A stretch of 64,000 nucleotides of DNA from Pipra filicauda (Eukaryota > Chordata > Aves > Passeriformes > Pipridae), in assembly GCF_003945595.2 (NCBI RefSeq), contig NW_024104107.1, forward strand, positions 1,116,001 to 1,180,000, in the 5' to 3' direction. How positions within the stretch are numbered: the stretch's first letter is position 1; each line of letters opens with the position of its first letter. Under the pieces are notes generated by a model. The model had not been told where the DNA came from. It saw only the letters and a program-made list of their open reading frames with translations, and did not search any database. Both the position numbers and the translations under genes were made by a program. Positions 1 to 12,817 of the stretch are shown piece by piece.

Positions 1-3000
1 CTCTGAGCTGTTGGGGTTTGCCAGCTTCATTCCCTTATTGCAGAGACAGCACAAAGCTGAGCAGAGGCACCCCAGGTCTTTTAGTTTGATGCTGCTCAGA
101 TGTACAGTTGAGAAATAAGTGAGTAACCAAGCCAAGAAGAAAGCAGGGCTGGATCTGAGAGGGATATGAGACCAGGAGCCAAATGGTTTTCAGTTGCTGT
201 GCTCCTCTGGCTTTGCCACATTGTCAAAACCAAAGAGGCTGAGGCTGCATCCAGGTGGAGACAAGGCTTGGAGGTTCTTCCAGCCAGGAAGGCAAAGGCA
301 GCTGTGATGGCCTCTTGCTTATCACCTTGTTCCTTTCCCTGTCAAGAGTTTTGCTCATTCTCAGCCCCTAACTCCTGGAGCTCCAGCCATATCTCAACCT
401 CTCCCTGACTGCAATCCTCCATCCTCCTTCAGTCAGTGGGATACTCAACCAGGCCAGGCTTTTCAAGGCAGCTTTTTCAAGACAGAGCTGCCTCTCCAGG
501 CCCCTTCCAGGTGAACCTCAGTGTCTGTGAATAAGGCTGAGACAAAAAGGGAGGGCTGTAAGTCCTGCTCTCATGCCAGAGCTGAACAGTGGTGGGGAAG
601 GGAGGTCAGACCTTCCCTGCTGCGTTGTTTTGGGGCAGGAGGACACACAGCAGCAGCAGCTCTTTCATGTCTTGCTGCCCTCCAGCCTGAGGGACAATGG
701 CAGGCATGAAATTTCCCTGCCACTCCTGTCAGCCTGAGGGACAGAGCAGCCCCTTGCCCCCTCCTGAGGGTGTGGGGAGGCCAAGCAGAATGGAAAGGGG
801 TTGTACCCAGAGGGGACAAGCAGTTTTGTGTCTGGGGTCCCTTCTGCAGCTGGTGCTGGGTTTATATCAGGAAGTTATTTCACCGGTGTCAGACACAACC
901 TCAGTTCTTGAGGCTACAGAGTTCAATGAATACGATAAGGAACACAGAGCACAGCTATTCTCAGGTTCATCATCACCTTTCCAACAACCTCCATGGGTCT
1001 GTGAAGGCTCTGTCTCTTTTCCTACACCATCAGCAAACCTGAGTCCTGTCAGGGACACAACAAAAGTCTCTGAGGTTTGGGAGAAACAAGCGAAACCCAC
1101 TTAGAGTGAGAGCAGAGGTGGTATGGTGGTCACATGCTGCACATCCATGCAAGTCTTGCTGTCACTTGTAATAATACTTGATACTGTGAAGCATGAGGTA
1201 TTAATCACAGTGATGTGAGGTTTACCATCTGTACAATTTTCCATCCCTCCAGCAGTGGTATTTGACCCATCAGGGACAGGGAGATGTGTAGATGTTGTAG
1301 TCAGGGTGCAGTACATCTATTTCCAAGCTATTGATCAGTTTAGGGTTATATCACCAAGGGAAAAATGTGGGAAAATATGCACTGTGTGTCTTGATGGAGG
1401 CCCAGGTGGTCCTGAGATAACTCTCTCCAACCTGATGTATTAAACCAGAAACCCTGATGCACAAACTCAGGACCCACTGCATTCCCAAGCTGACAGTCTC
1501 CAACCTGACCACTTGACCCTGGGCATCTGCATCCCACTGGGAAAGGAGTGATTGGTTCCAAAGTAGTGAGGGTTGTCAGCATGGAGATATTGATGTCAAA
1601 TAAAGGAGTGGTCCCAGAGTGGAAGTCCCATGTTAACTGGTGACCAGAGAGGCACCAATGTCCCAAGGTAGGACCCAAGGAATGAAATTCTTTGGGGTAT
1701 ATTTTAACTGCCAGTGGTGCTGGATAACAAGTGGTGCTGAACAAATGATTCTGGTGAAAACATCTAGTTGATGTTTGCACTCACTTCCTATGGACCTGGT
1801 GTCCAAGTCAAGCTCCTGGCACTCAGTATCTTATTACTGACTCTTGAGCTCAGTGGTTTTGCTGCTTTGAGAAGTTATTCCCAACATCAGACTTCCTCAA
1901 AATGATCCTGCCAAGATGATCTGACTTCCCCTGTTAAGCAGCAGGAGAGTTCAGGCTGTGCTTCATAATAATTATGCACAAGGTACAGTGTCAAAACAAA
2001 GGTGGAAAATCCTAAAGCATGCACGGATGTGCTGTACTTGTTCCTCACTGTGTCCTTGAGACATTTCAGTTCCTTCCAGAAAAAGAAGTATCAGGTGCCA
2101 AATACTGGCTGCAGTCCCCTGCTCTCCCAGGTGCTGTTTCTCAGGAGATTCAGACTGCTAATCTGGCTGGGAAGGGAACAGGGGTTATTTAAGGCTGTTT
2201 TACTGTGGGATGTTGGGGTGATGTTGGGTCAGGCTGCGGCAGTGGAGCCTCAGGACAGACCTTGTAGGGTCAGTGTCAATCTTTTTCTGTCAGAAGACCA
2301 CAGGCTCTCACACCTGGGCCGTGGGATGAACACTGAAAAAGAGGATGCAAGGTCCTTGCAGTCTACCCAGGAGCCCTGCAGGTCCCTCCCGTCTCAGACC
2401 CCCAAATTCTGCCTGTATCTGCAGTTCAGGGATCTCAGCTTCTGCAGGTATCTCAGAAACACTGACTCCAAGACCATTTGGGGTGACAACCCCGGATCTT
2501 TGTATTGCCCTTACATCAGCTCTTTCCTCTTTTGCCTTCCTACCTACCCTGTTATTGCCTTTATTATAGATATAGGACCTTCTGAGTGGGGAGGTAAACA
2601 TGAAGTTGTTATATAGCAACTGTTCCATGGCTCTCCCAAAGCCTGGGATACCAAGTCTGCCAACTGGGGTGAGTTTAGTGCTCCTTCCAGCCCATCTCCT
2701 TCCCTGCTGTCACTCAGAGGAGGATCTTAGGAAGAGACATGGGCATCAGCCCAAACATTTTCCAGGCCATTTTGACATTAGACAGTGACAAAGGCATGAG
2801 CAGAGCTGTTTCTCTGGAGAATGCCCCACGGGGAAGAGATTTGGCTCTCTGTCATGCTCCCATGATCCAAGGCAGCGGCGGGAGTCGGTGGTGTCTGGGA
2901 GAAGAAAGGCTGATGCAACTTGTGGCACCACGTTGTGCTCAAAGCACAAATTTTCAGCTCTGAGGCAGCCAGGGCTGTGTCCCACTGGCACAGATTCCCT

Positions 3001-5610
3001 GGGTGGATCCATCTTCCCCCTCTGCTGATGGGGCCAGTACAAACCGTGGAGCAGCTGAGCCAGAAGCTCCTTCCAGGAATGTTCTTCCTTGGGGCTTGCA
3101 ACTCTCCAGGTTCTGGCTATAACTGCACCGAGCAAGCAGCCAGTCAAGGTGCTTTTCAGGCTGCTTATAAGCAAAAGGTATTTCAATAGTTGGCTATTGT
3201 CACTGTCTGAGGATTTTTGGATGCTGAAAGCATCCCAAACTGGCAGTCGCTGGGATGCCAAATGTAGGTTTAAGTCATACATCAGCCAGGTGAGCTGCAT
3301 GTGAGACCACCACAGATAATTGCACCAAAGAGAGACCCATCTCGGTCCAGCCTATTCCCCTAACCCCTTGGTGACACACACCTGGATCTTTGGAGGGGGT
3401 TTTGGATCCTGCAGCAAGGATCATCTGGGATCACACAGGGGGCAGTCCTTCTGCTCCATCCCCTGTGCAGGGGTTCCGAGGAGGGGGACGGTGCCTCCCT
3501 GCTCCCAGGGTTTCCAGCAGCCTGTTGTTCTACTCTGATGTCAGGGAGGCAGCTTTGCCAGGGAAATCACAAAGGCAACCACAAGTGGGACTTAAAATAG
3601 CTCTTCATGCAAGGCAGAGGGCGGGGAGAGGACTCCGCCTGCCACATTGACAACTTTCCCAGGGAGGTTGAACTCTGCCTGTCAGTGCTCTGCCTCTTCC
3701 CCAGCTGGAAATCTCAGAGGGAAAGAGGGATCTGGTGCCCCTTGGATTGTGCAAACCTTCCTGTGAGCAGGAGATTTCCAGTCAGCTGGGAGAAGAGAAC
3801 AAAATCAAAGTGGCCTCTTGGGGGAGGAAGGGGACCAGCCCCTTCCTGGTTTGGTGGCTGGGTTCATTCTGGAGCCAAGGCTCCCTTCCCATATTCCCAC
3901 TCCTCCTGTGGCTTCCTGAGATGGCAAAGGCACTGACTCCACGGTGCTTGGCTGGCTCAGCCAAGTTCCTGCAGATGCCAAGGTTGGAGGCTACAGGGAT
4001 ATGTGAGGTGGCTGTTCAAGCAGGGAAAGTGGCCACCACATGGAGGGCTCTGTGGCTTCATGGAAGTTGTGAAGCTTCCATGTGCTAGGAATTACATGGA
4101 GGAAGCTTCCTTGGGAGAGTCTGGGCAAAGGAGTAAACTCATCATGGCTATGCGAGCCACATCCCACCCAAAGGAGTTGGAAGTAGGGTTTGAAGCCCTG
4201 CACTGCCCCAAGAGATGTTCCCTAATCACCTGCAAATCAGAGTGGATCACAGCTGGTTTCCTAGCAGGATGAAGCACTTCTCCAGGGAACTCCAAGAGAA
4301 AATCTAATCCAACAAGTCACACCACAGCTCTCCCACCCCATCATCTCTACCAGGGTGCTTCAAATCCAGTCCATTTTCCCATCTCACAGCAAACGTCAGG
4401 AGTGATGGAATCTGTGGGTCGAGGCTGAGTTGGTTGGATGGATTCCTCTTTCAGTTGCCAGGTGGTTCATCCTGTTCAGAAACAGGAGCATGGAGCTGAT
4501 GGGACAAAACACCTTCAAGAGCTGCCTGTCTCCATCAACGGTATGGGAGTCTGGAGAAGGCACTTTGTTAATGCTAATTTTGGGATGTGAGAAGGTAAAT
4601 ATCAACGAATCTCCCTTGTGTCTGAGCTCAGGAGACATCCTTTGGAGGGTGGCCAGCCTAGGGCCTCTCCTGAGTCTCACAGCTGTGGTAGCAGGATCAG
4701 AATATGGCTCAGAACTGCACAACTTTTTGGGAACAGCCAGCAGATAAATGGCCTTGCAGCTCCCTGGATCCATCTGTCTCCTGCTCTCCTCAGGCTGGCA
4801 AATCCAAAACTGATATTCCACTCATCCTCCAACTGATTTTATTTTTTTTTATCTTTGCTTTTGCCAAGTTGCAACCTGTGTCTTGTAGGTGTGCTGAGCC
4901 TTGTCTTATAAATATTCAGGGTGTGCTGCAGGAGGCTTTGGGCTGAAGTGTGTCACGAAGCAAGAGTCCTGCCTTTGCTGTGCACAGAGCGTTACAGGAG
5001 CTTCCCTGACCCGCCTCCCAGGGGGATAACGCTCCAATACTGCACATTTGTGTCCTTAAAATTGAACACTTCAGCCACACAAACCTTTGTTACATCAAGG
5101 TTTGTACTTGGTGGCTGCCTGGGCAGGGCAAGATTTGAAAACAACTTTTGATAAAGAGAAATTCTGAAGCACCTTATCTTTATGTGCTCTGAGATATGGC
5201 ATCTACCCTCTGCATGGCTCCAGCAATGCACCTTCCCCTTCTCTACCTCACCACTGTCCCAAACCCAAAGACACCCTCAGTCCACACCATCTGGTTCGTG
5301 TCTCTTGTGCTCCCAGAGATGCCAAACTTGCCCTGACTCTGCTCTCCTGCTCCAGCCTTGCTGTTGGATGCTCCTTCTTGGCAGGGAGGTTGAGCACATG
5401 ACTGCACATTCCTCACTGCAGTGGGACATGTGTGCAAGCTTAACTCAAACATGCTGTCCCACTCTTCTGCCTATTTGGGGCCCTAATTTGGGGATTCCTC
5501 GTGCATCTGTTATTACCCCACAGCTCTAAACTCGTGCAATGCTGCAGCCAACTTTCTGCTTTGGATTAGATGTACCACAGGTTAAATAAGATCACTGGGT
5601 TATGAGCATA
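1..5610. other. CR1-free intronic stretch
   Basis: Apart from the minus-strand open frames at 867-1780, I see no repeat, splice-flanked exon or RNA gene here. The long + frame at 2002-2616 begins at a GTG and has no recognisable domain. Confidence 0.5.
867..1780 (-). other. Chain of minus-strand open frames, unidentified
   Basis: Three open stretches follow each other on the minus strand: 1780-1346 (144 codons), then 1316-1101 and 1100-867 in one shared frame, interrupted by a single stop at 1103-1101. The translations are rich in Thr, Ser and Cys and hold several N-X-S/T motifs (NTSG, NTTA, NCTD, NTSC), which would suit a decayed secreted or envelope-type glycoprotein. I recognise no domain. 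Chance is a real alternative, because non-genic frames of similar length occur elsewhere in the window. Confidence 0.15.
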
Positions 5611-5743
5611 TCATAGAATCATAGAATGGTTTGTGTTGGAAGAGACCTTAAATATCATTTGGTTCCAACCCCACTGCCACAGGCAGGGACACCTTCCACT
5701 AGACCAGGTTGCTCCAAGCCCCATCCAACCTGGCCTTGAACAG
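5611..5743 (-). mobile_element. CR1 LINE fragment, 3' end
   Basis: The reverse-complemented 3' end is present (TCATAGAATCATAGAATGG), followed by the TTGGAAGAGACC and CCAGGTTGCTCCAAGCCCC segments. It breaks off after TGGCCTTGAACAG, so it is heavily 5'-truncated. Confidence 0.95.
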
Positions 5744-5913
5744 TTAACACACACATTTATAACAGCATAACTTTCAGGCTACTTTGTCCTACCTGTTCAG
5801 CCTCCCCAACATCTATTCTAGGGACTATCTCGTCTGAATCAAATCAAATTCTCCCTCAAGTTTCCTACAAAATAACAGACTTCGGGGAAAGATTTGGGAA
5901 AAAGATTTTATAA

Positions 5914-5935
5914 TGTGTGTCTGTGTATGTGTGTG
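5914..5935. repeat. Interrupted (TG)n microsatellite
   Basis: TG dinucleotides interrupted by CTG and TATG. Short and likely polymorphic. Confidence 0.85.
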
Positions 5936-6394
5936 CTCAGATCTCACCCTGGGAGGGTGGCAGGTATTACTGCAAGTGCCTCTTGGCTCTTGTTCCACCT
6001 CTGGGCAGCTACAGTCTCTTGCAATTTATCCTGAATTAAGTAGCCCTGCCCCTGTGCTCTCCTTCACCCTCCACTTGCCTTTCAGAGGAATGCAGTGGCC
6101 TCGTGCCTCCAGGCTGCAATTTAACTGCACCTTGTGCTGTATCTGCAGATAAATACTCAGGACTGGGAAATACAGCTTTGTTTTTGATTCTCTGCATGGC
6201 CCTGGCCACCTCCTTGCAAGGTGTGTGTCCTGCAGCTCCGTGTTGGAGCGATGGATAGGGATGACCCCCTGACATCCAGCTTGTGTGGTACAGATGAGTG
6301 AAGAGCTGCTGCTGCTGCACAGGCAGGTTATGGATATGAGATTCCTTGTGTTTGTGTGGGTCATTGAATAGATCCAGCATTCAGGAAGGGGTTT

Positions 6395-6520
6395 GGAATC
6401 ATAGAATCATTGAATGGTTTGGGTTGGAAAGGACCTTAAAGATCATCTTGTTCCGATGCCACACACTAGACCAGGTTGCTCAGGGCCCCATTCAACCTGG
6501 CCTTGCACTCTTCCAGGGAT
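6395..6520 (-). mobile_element. CR1 LINE fragment, 3' end, internally shortened
   Basis: It starts with the CR1 end (AATCATAGAATCATTGAATGG). After TTCCGATGCCACACACTAGACC the usual CCCTGCCATGGGCAGGGACA segment is missing, so the copy carries an internal deletion. It stops after CTTCCAGGGAT. Confidence 0.93.
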
Positions 6521-6952
6521 ATTCTGCTCCTGATTCTGCCACAGTCTGATGTGGCTTAGCCTGAGAAAGAACCTATTAAATGCTTTTAGCATCCCTTGCA
6601 AAATGCCCTCAACAACTGCATCCATGTTCATACTGTTCATGCTCAAGGTTGCTCACATAATCTTCTCCATTTCTCCACCAGGATTGCCAATGTCCAAGGA
6701 AGATTGGTTCTAGTTTCCTATCATGTCCTCATTATTTTTTGCCTTGTCCATGCCAGGAGCATGTGGAACAGCAGTTCTATTGCCAGCCAGCAGAAGCAAA
6801 CTAATTTCCACTGCTTTAATTACAAATCCCTGTGCAAAGAGGAACTCAGGAAAGGCTGCGGTGGTTAAACATGAGGTCCCTCATCTATTCCTGTGTCCTG
6901 CCTCTAGGAACTGCCATCAGCAAGTGTGGAGAGAGTGTAGAAACAGAGCAAG

Positions 6953-7009
6953 CTGTTGGACTCGATGATCCTTTTGGGTGCCTTCCAACTCAGGATATTC
7001 TATGTTTCC
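6953..7009 (+). mobile_element. CR1 LINE tail of a second subfamily
   Basis: GTTGGACTCGATGATCC and CCTTCCAACTCAGGATATTC are the end of a CR1 subfamily whose tail reads CAGGATATTCTATG rather than CCAAACCATTCTATG. It directly abuts the next CR1 in the same orientation. Confidence 0.85.
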
Positions 7010-7010
7010 A

Positions 7011-7300
7011 GGGACTTTTTGCAAGGACATGGAGTGATAGGACAATGGGGAATGGCTTTCAGCTGAGAGAGGATGGATTTAGATTGGATATTAGGGAAAA
7101 ATTCTTGGCTGTGAGGGTGGAACAAGTTGTCCAGAGAACCCGTGGCTGCCCCATCCCTGGAAGTGTTCAAGGCCAGGTTAGATGGGGCTTGGAGCAACGT
7201 GGGATAGTGGGAGATGTCCCTGCCCATAGCAGGGGGTTGGAACGAGAGGGTCTTTAAGATCCCTTCTGATCCAAACCACTGTGTGATTCTGTCATTCTAT
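7011..7300 (+). mobile_element. CR1 LINE fragment, about 290 bp 3' end
   Basis: CR1 landmarks in order: GCAAGGACATGGAGTGATAGG, TTTAGATTGGATATTAGG, CTGTGAGGGTGG, GTGGCTGCCCCATCCCTGG, TGGGGCTTGGAGCAAC and a degraded tail. It sits tail-to-head behind the other subfamily's tail, suggesting a later insertion into or next to it. Confidence 0.95.
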
Positions 7301-8069
7301 ACTCACATAATTCACCCAGCTGCATGAATTTCCATTATCCTGAGCCAGTGAAACCAGATGAAACTCCAGGATGTCCTGGGTGTATTTGTTTGCACTTATT
7401 GAAATAATTTATTTTGTGTGTGATGTCTTTGTTTTCCAGAAAGAGGGTGCATGTCAGCTAAGTCTCGTGATGTACTGAAAACATGAATTTTATACATACT
7501 CAGGTGTTTTCTGTTGTCCTTGAACTGACTAAAAGGAAATACCCATGTGGAGGAGCATAACTATCAAAGACAACCAGTGCAAACGATGCAGGAATGATGT
7601 ATTGCAGGACAGATCTGTTCAGGGGGGTTGTGAGCAGGTACAAGCTTGGCCATTCAGCAGGAATTGTATCACAGGAAGAAAAGCTTGCGTATTGCTTTTT
7701 TTTTTTTTTGACAAACTCATTGTGCTCATCACATGCCAGCCATCCCTCATGCCCACTTGGGTCCTATTCCCAGGCTTTGTGCTTCAAACCCCATTTTCCT
7801 TGGGCTGCTCCTTGGTTCTTCTGTCTGCAGAAGATACTGAGGTTCCTTCAGGTGGGCAAAAAAACTGCTACTGGGATGTAAGAATTTGCTCCCTCATCCC
7901 AAAAGAGGGAAAAGCAGGAAGATTCTCTGAGAATTCCAGGCACATTTCAATTTCTTCCTGCTCTGGGCTCCCCCTTGGGTTGTCACTGAGTGTTTGGTGA
8001 TGACAAGGTACGAGGAATGGACTGCGTCCTCCAAAACCTTGCAGGGCTTGTGGCCAGTGCCTAGAGAGG
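7301..8069. other. Unique intronic stretch with T14 tract
   Basis: Nothing recognisable except the homopolymer T run at 7696-7709. Confidence 0.5.
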
Positions 8070-8156
8070 TAGGACACAGTGGGAGGTGTTCCTGCCCATG
8101 GCAGGGGGTTGGAACAAGATGATCTTTACAATACAAGCCATTCTATGACCCTATGA
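8070..8156 (+). mobile_element. CR1 LINE fragment, last about 85 bp
   Basis: GGAGGTGTTCCTGCCCATGG, CAGGGGGTTGGAACAAGATG and CCATTCTATGACCCTATGA mark a very short 3' end copy. Confidence 0.9.
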
Positions 8157-8469
8157 CATGTTCTGACATGGACTAGTTGCAAATGTGACCTCCCTGGCCA
8201 TGAGTGTGTTCTTCACTTGTTTGAAGTCTGGGAGCTCAGGCCTGCTCCCTCCAGGATGGGATTTTGGGGTACAATTGCCTTTTCTTCTACTCTGTTTGTG
8301 TCTCCAAAGAAGATAGACTGATAAGGTCTGCTCATTTCTGATGTGTATCATCTCTGCCTGTAGCATTTAAAATGGTCAGTGGTCACCACCCCTTCCACAT
8401 CCACTCAGCCCACCCTGGCAAGAGATTTGTTCTGCCCGGTTTATCATCTCTAAGTCTCCTTGGTTGGCT

Positions 8470-8660
8470 CCATTTTAGCAAGAAACAAGCACTTTGTAAT
8501 AACTGCAGAGATTAAGCTCTTATGAACCCTCAAACCATTAACCTGAAGGAAATAGAACAATAAATTAAAGGTGCTAATGAAGCTGTACAGCAAGCTCTGA
8601 ATTTGTCATGTAAATTGTACAGTTATTAACAACAAACAAGGCTCAACATGATCCATCACC
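8470..8660. promoter_or_regulatory. Candidate conserved non-coding block (AT-rich)
   Basis: Unique, repeat-free, AT-rich sequence dense in TAAT-type cores (AACCATTAACCTG, AATAAATTAAAGG, GTTATTAACAAC). This texture is typical of vertebrate developmental enhancers, but conservation was not tested. Confidence 0.25.
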
Positions 8661-11066
8661 TGGGAGGTTTGGAAGGTGCAGGGTGGGGATGGATACCAGC
8701 AGTCCTTCTCCAGCCTTGTGTCAGGATGGAGGTATGGTGAGGTTCTTGTACATCTAACCAGGGTGGAATTTCACCTAAATATATTCACCCTGTCTTCAGC
8801 CTGACCTAGGAGGACTTCTGTGTGGCTGCCACGTGTTTTTTGGGGACCAGGAGATGTTGAACTGTTTTCAGGGTGTTGTTGCACAGTAAAAGAACTCTGT
8901 GGTAGAAGGGTAGACATCTCTTACAGGTTGTTTTCGCAGGTGGTGTTACCTTTTCCATGGATTGTGCTGTCCTTGCTGGGAAAAGGACCTGATAGTGGTA
9001 TTTGTGATGGACTTTAGGGACTGGTCTTCATTGTCTCACATGATTCATATCTCCTGTCAAGTACAAAGATCCTCTGGTGCTATTTAATCATGCCAGATAG
9101 GATGCAGATGGAAAAGGCTGAGGCAGAAACCTGTGACAACACAACACCACATTATCCCCCCAAAATCTTGCCACAATATTCCCCCCCAACCCAAAAAAGC
9201 ATAACCATCATGTCCCATGGTGTTTGAGGAAAGAAGCAATTAAAAAGTGCTTAATTTTCCTGCAGCACTAAGAACAACAGGGAGCAGGGGGATACAGCAC
9301 CGTGCACCAGCAAGTGGGCAAATGTGCTCATGAGGGCTGTGGCTCCCTGGAAGTGCAGGTGGCTGCTAATTTGAACAGTATCCACTCTTTGAATGAAGCC
9401 AGCAGGGGTGAGGAACAGGGATTTGTCATTTCTAGGAGGTGGCTTTGGGTCCCTGCCAGCTCAGCGGGACCGGGAAGCTCCTCTCATCCAAAGCAGCAGC
9501 TGCGGAGTCAGTCCCAGCCAGAACCTCCCCTGTGCACGGTGGTGCTCACTATAAACAGGGGATAATAGGGTTGGGAGAAACCTGAGAGCTTGCCTAGCTC
9601 ATCCCACTGAAGGCAGGATGTGTATCCCACCTGACAGGGGCTTCTTCAGCCTGTTCATTAAACTTCCAGGCTCCCCAAGCCTGCTCCATGGCTCCTTGTG
9701 GCTAGAAAGTTTCTCCAGTGTCCAAAACCAGCATCCCCACTGTTATCCACAGACTTCCCACACCAGCCAGGGAGAACGATTTATTTTCTTCGTTTTTCTC
9801 CTCCACATTTGAAGCTGATTATTCTGCTTCCCCCCCTCCATCTCCTCCAAACAGCCCCAGTCCCTCCTGCGTTGCCATGGAAGTTCTCCCAGGTTCTCCT
9901 GATGTCCTGGAGCGCCCCACTCGTGGCCTCAGCAGCACCACCAGGGCAGCTGGGCTGTGCCACGTGCTCCTGAGCCCAGGTGCCCACTGTCCCTGGCAGG
10001 GGGTGCCTGTGTGTCCTGAAGCAGCCCAGCACTGTTGATTTAAGCACATGGGGTGCTTAAATCATGACCCTTTTGCCTCAGTCCCACGGTGCCACCCAGT
10101 CCCTGCTCCCCTGACCTGACTGTGCACTCAGTTGTTGTTGCCTGAGAGTATTTGCCCTCCCTGAGTTCAATCCTGTTTTTTTTTTTCTAGTTCATCCAGC
10201 TCATTTTTTTGTTCCAGGCTCTCCGGCCTGCTCACAGCCTTTCCTGATTTAACAAGCTTCTTCCTTTATCCCAATAATTCAGGGAGATATCAGCCAGACA
10301 AAGGGCTTGCAAGTGTCTTCCCCCAGCTCCCTACGAAAGCTCAGACTGCCTTAGGTTCCTCTGGAGTAACTCCAGACCTGGTGCTGTGAAAATTAGGGAT
10401 TGAATTCCCAGAGGCAGCAGATGGGTGACATCTCTTGGAGATTGCTCACCTACATATGCTTTCTCCTGCATTCCTCCTGCATCCCTCCTTCCCTCACCAC
10501 CAGCATCCTATGACATCCAGCACTCTGTATCTCCATGTCCAGGCTCTGCCAGGCAGTGCACAAGCACTGGAAAGGATGACCTGGAGGCAGGCAAGTGAAT
10601 CTGGGTCAGGGAATCCTCCTCTACACTTGATCCTGGAAACAATGGAGAGTTTTCCCCAGCAAGGTGCCAAACACCCTTTGAAGTGTCAATCACATCATTT
10701 GGCATTGATTTTTCTTTAAAGAACTCCCTGTTGCTCCTCTCCCAAGAGCCAGGCTTTCCTCTGACAGGCAGGCTTGTGTGGGAATTTTGAGGCTGTGCAA
10801 TGCAAAACTTCAAGGATCAGCCTTGGATTTGGGTTCCTGCAAATGGGGTGATCCCTACTCCCCATATAAGTGTGATATGCCATATGCTGCTGCTACACTG
10901 GCTGTGAACTGGGAATTGTACCAGCACAGCCTTGTGTGCATGTTCCTGGGGCTTTTCTTGGCAGGGAATGGAATTAAGGAGATGATTTTGCCATGGGTGC
11001 TGTGGGATAGGCCGAGAAAAGTTTTCTCATGGCACAACAAGGGAATTTTCCTCATGTCCTTGGATG
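8661..11066. other. Unique intronic stretch
   Basis: It holds the foldback at 10036-10064 and a T11 tract at 10176-10186. At 9566-9640 a phrase vaguely like an old LINE 3' end (AGGGTTGGGAGAAACCTGAGAG) is too degraded to call. No exon seen. Confidence 0.45.
10036..10064. repeat. Perfect inverted repeat, 12-nt arms, 5-nt loop
   Basis: TGATTTAAGCAC at 10036-10047 and its exact reverse complement GTGCTTAAATCA at 10053-10064, separated by ATGGG. Function unknown. Confidence 0.9.
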
Positions 11067-11334
11067 ATATTAAACTGACAGAGAATAGGTTTAGATTAGA
11101 TATTAGGAAGAAATTAGAAATTAGGAAGAAAGTTGTGAGGGTGGGGAGGCCCTGGCACAGGTTGCCCAGAGAAGCTGTGGCTGCCCCATCCCTGGAAGTG
11201 CCCAAGGCCAGGGTGGATGGGGCTTGGAGCAACCTGGGCTAGTGGAAGGTGTCCCTGCCCATGGCAGAGGGTTAGAACTAGATAATCCTTAAATTCCCTT
11301 CCAACCCAAACCATTCTATGACTCTTATGATTTT
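11067..11334 (+). mobile_element. CR1 LINE fragment with small internal duplication
   Basis: Typical CR1 3' end from TTTAGATTAGATATTAGG to CCATTCTATGACTCTTATG. The segment ATTAGGAAGAAATTAG is followed by a second ATTAGGAAGAAA, a short tandem duplication inside the element. Confidence 0.95.
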
Positions 11335-12628
11335 AGTTTCAATATTTTTTCCTTTTTATGTCCAAGGTTTTGCTGGACTTCCCAGCGAGCGCCCAGATCG
11401 CCGTCCTCTCCAAGGCATATTTAAATTGCTTTTCACATCCTGTAGCAGGGATTCTACTTTTACTTGAAGTGCTGGATGTCTCTGCATTTAAATCATGATG
11501 TTCTTTTCCCTGGGACTGACAGCTGGGAAGTGCTAGGTGGCTTCAGCTTTATAATTACCTCTGTCTGTCTTGCCTGTGTGTTCACGCACACACACACGTG
11601 CAGTTGTGTGCCAAGCTGAAGAGGAAGCAGTGAATTCAAGGAACAGCTGGATCCAGCATGTGACACGTCAGGAGGAATTGTTTTCCTTTTAAACATCTTT
11701 TTAGCTACATCTCAGTGCTGCTCTTCCCTCCTGCAGCATCATAGGAATGAGTAACCCTGGAAATCCTCGGCCTATTTGGGAAAAAGGGAGGTTTGCTAAA
11801 TATTGGTTCTCCCTGTGTGGACTTGCCTTCTGCCTGGGGATGGTGTATCGAGGCAGAGTTCCCCAGGGATTGGGCTCATGGAAGTCCTACTAGGAGGATG
11901 ACTTCAGGTTAAACTTTATGGCAGAACAGCACTGGAGGTGGCTGGGAATTGGGATTGAACCTGGAATGTGTTTGTGCAGCTTCCCACTGTCCCTTACATC
12001 ACCGTAATCCCTTGCACTCCCTGCTCCATCCCAGCTGTATTTCCTGATTTTGAACCAAAAATAGCCAAGGAGCCTTGAGGTGTCTGCTGGCCAGAGAGAC
12101 TTGATCCCTGTGGCTGTCTGGGCAGGCACAAGCTGGGCAGAGGAGGGGTGAGATTTTGGGATTGAGGGCTTTCACCGCCAACCTGAGATCCCAGAAAAGA
12201 GCTTTCACGGAGCGAGGTTTGGAGAGGCCTCGTCTCCTTGTCGTCTGTTTCCTTTTCCTTTTAATGTGTTTGCTCTCTAATGTGTGTTGACACAGTAAAT
12301 ACACATGTTTGTACAAACATCCCAGCTGAGGGTTGCTCTGAAAGCCCCTTGTAGGGGATGGGAAATGTGGCTGGCAGATGTTGGGAGCCGACCCGCTGCC
12401 TGGTACATGTCGCTGTGCCAGGGGTGTTGGGAATGGGCCCCATTGGGAGGAACCTGATGAGGCACAGGATGCTTTGGTGGGATTTTTTGGGCTGTTGCAG
12501 AAAGACACAGGAGCCCAGTGCCAGTCAGGTGCAGAAAGGTGTCCCTTGTCCTTTGCTTAGTGTTTCATTGGGGATCCAAACTGTTGCTGAGTATGTGCTG
12601 ATGGTGAGAAAATACGATTAGTGGGTGC
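11335..12628. other. Unique intronic stretch with short (CA)n
   Basis: A short CA run lies at about 11585-11597. Otherwise nothing recognisable. Confidence 0.5.
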
Positions 12629-12696
12629 GGTGGTATTTGGTCAAAGGTTGGACTTGATCTTGCTGGTGTTTTCCATCTTTAATGGTCCTATGATTT
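12629..12696 (+). mobile_element. CR1 LINE tail, older subfamily
   Basis: GTGGTATTTGGTCAAAGGTT, GGACTTGATCTTGCTGG and TTTAATGGTCCTATGATTTC match the tail of the CR1 type ending TTTTCCAACCTTAATGATTCTATG. Confidence 0.75.
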
Positions 12697-12805
12697 CAAG
12701 TTCTTCCAGATTCCTTCACAGCTCAGTGTGCTTTTGCACCCTAATCCACGCTTACAGTTGTCTGTGGCATCTTATTTCCAACCATAAAATTCAGGAACCG
12801 GTGTC

Positions 12806-12817
12806 GGGGGGGGGGGG
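12806..12817. repeat. G12 homopolymer
   Basis: Twelve consecutive G. Prone to length errors in sequencing and able to form four-stranded DNA in principle. Confidence 0.9.

Noticed and set aside
2002..2616. 204-codon + frame
   Set aside because: Starts at GTG, has no domain, no splice signals and no codon pattern. It lies in intron-like DNA.
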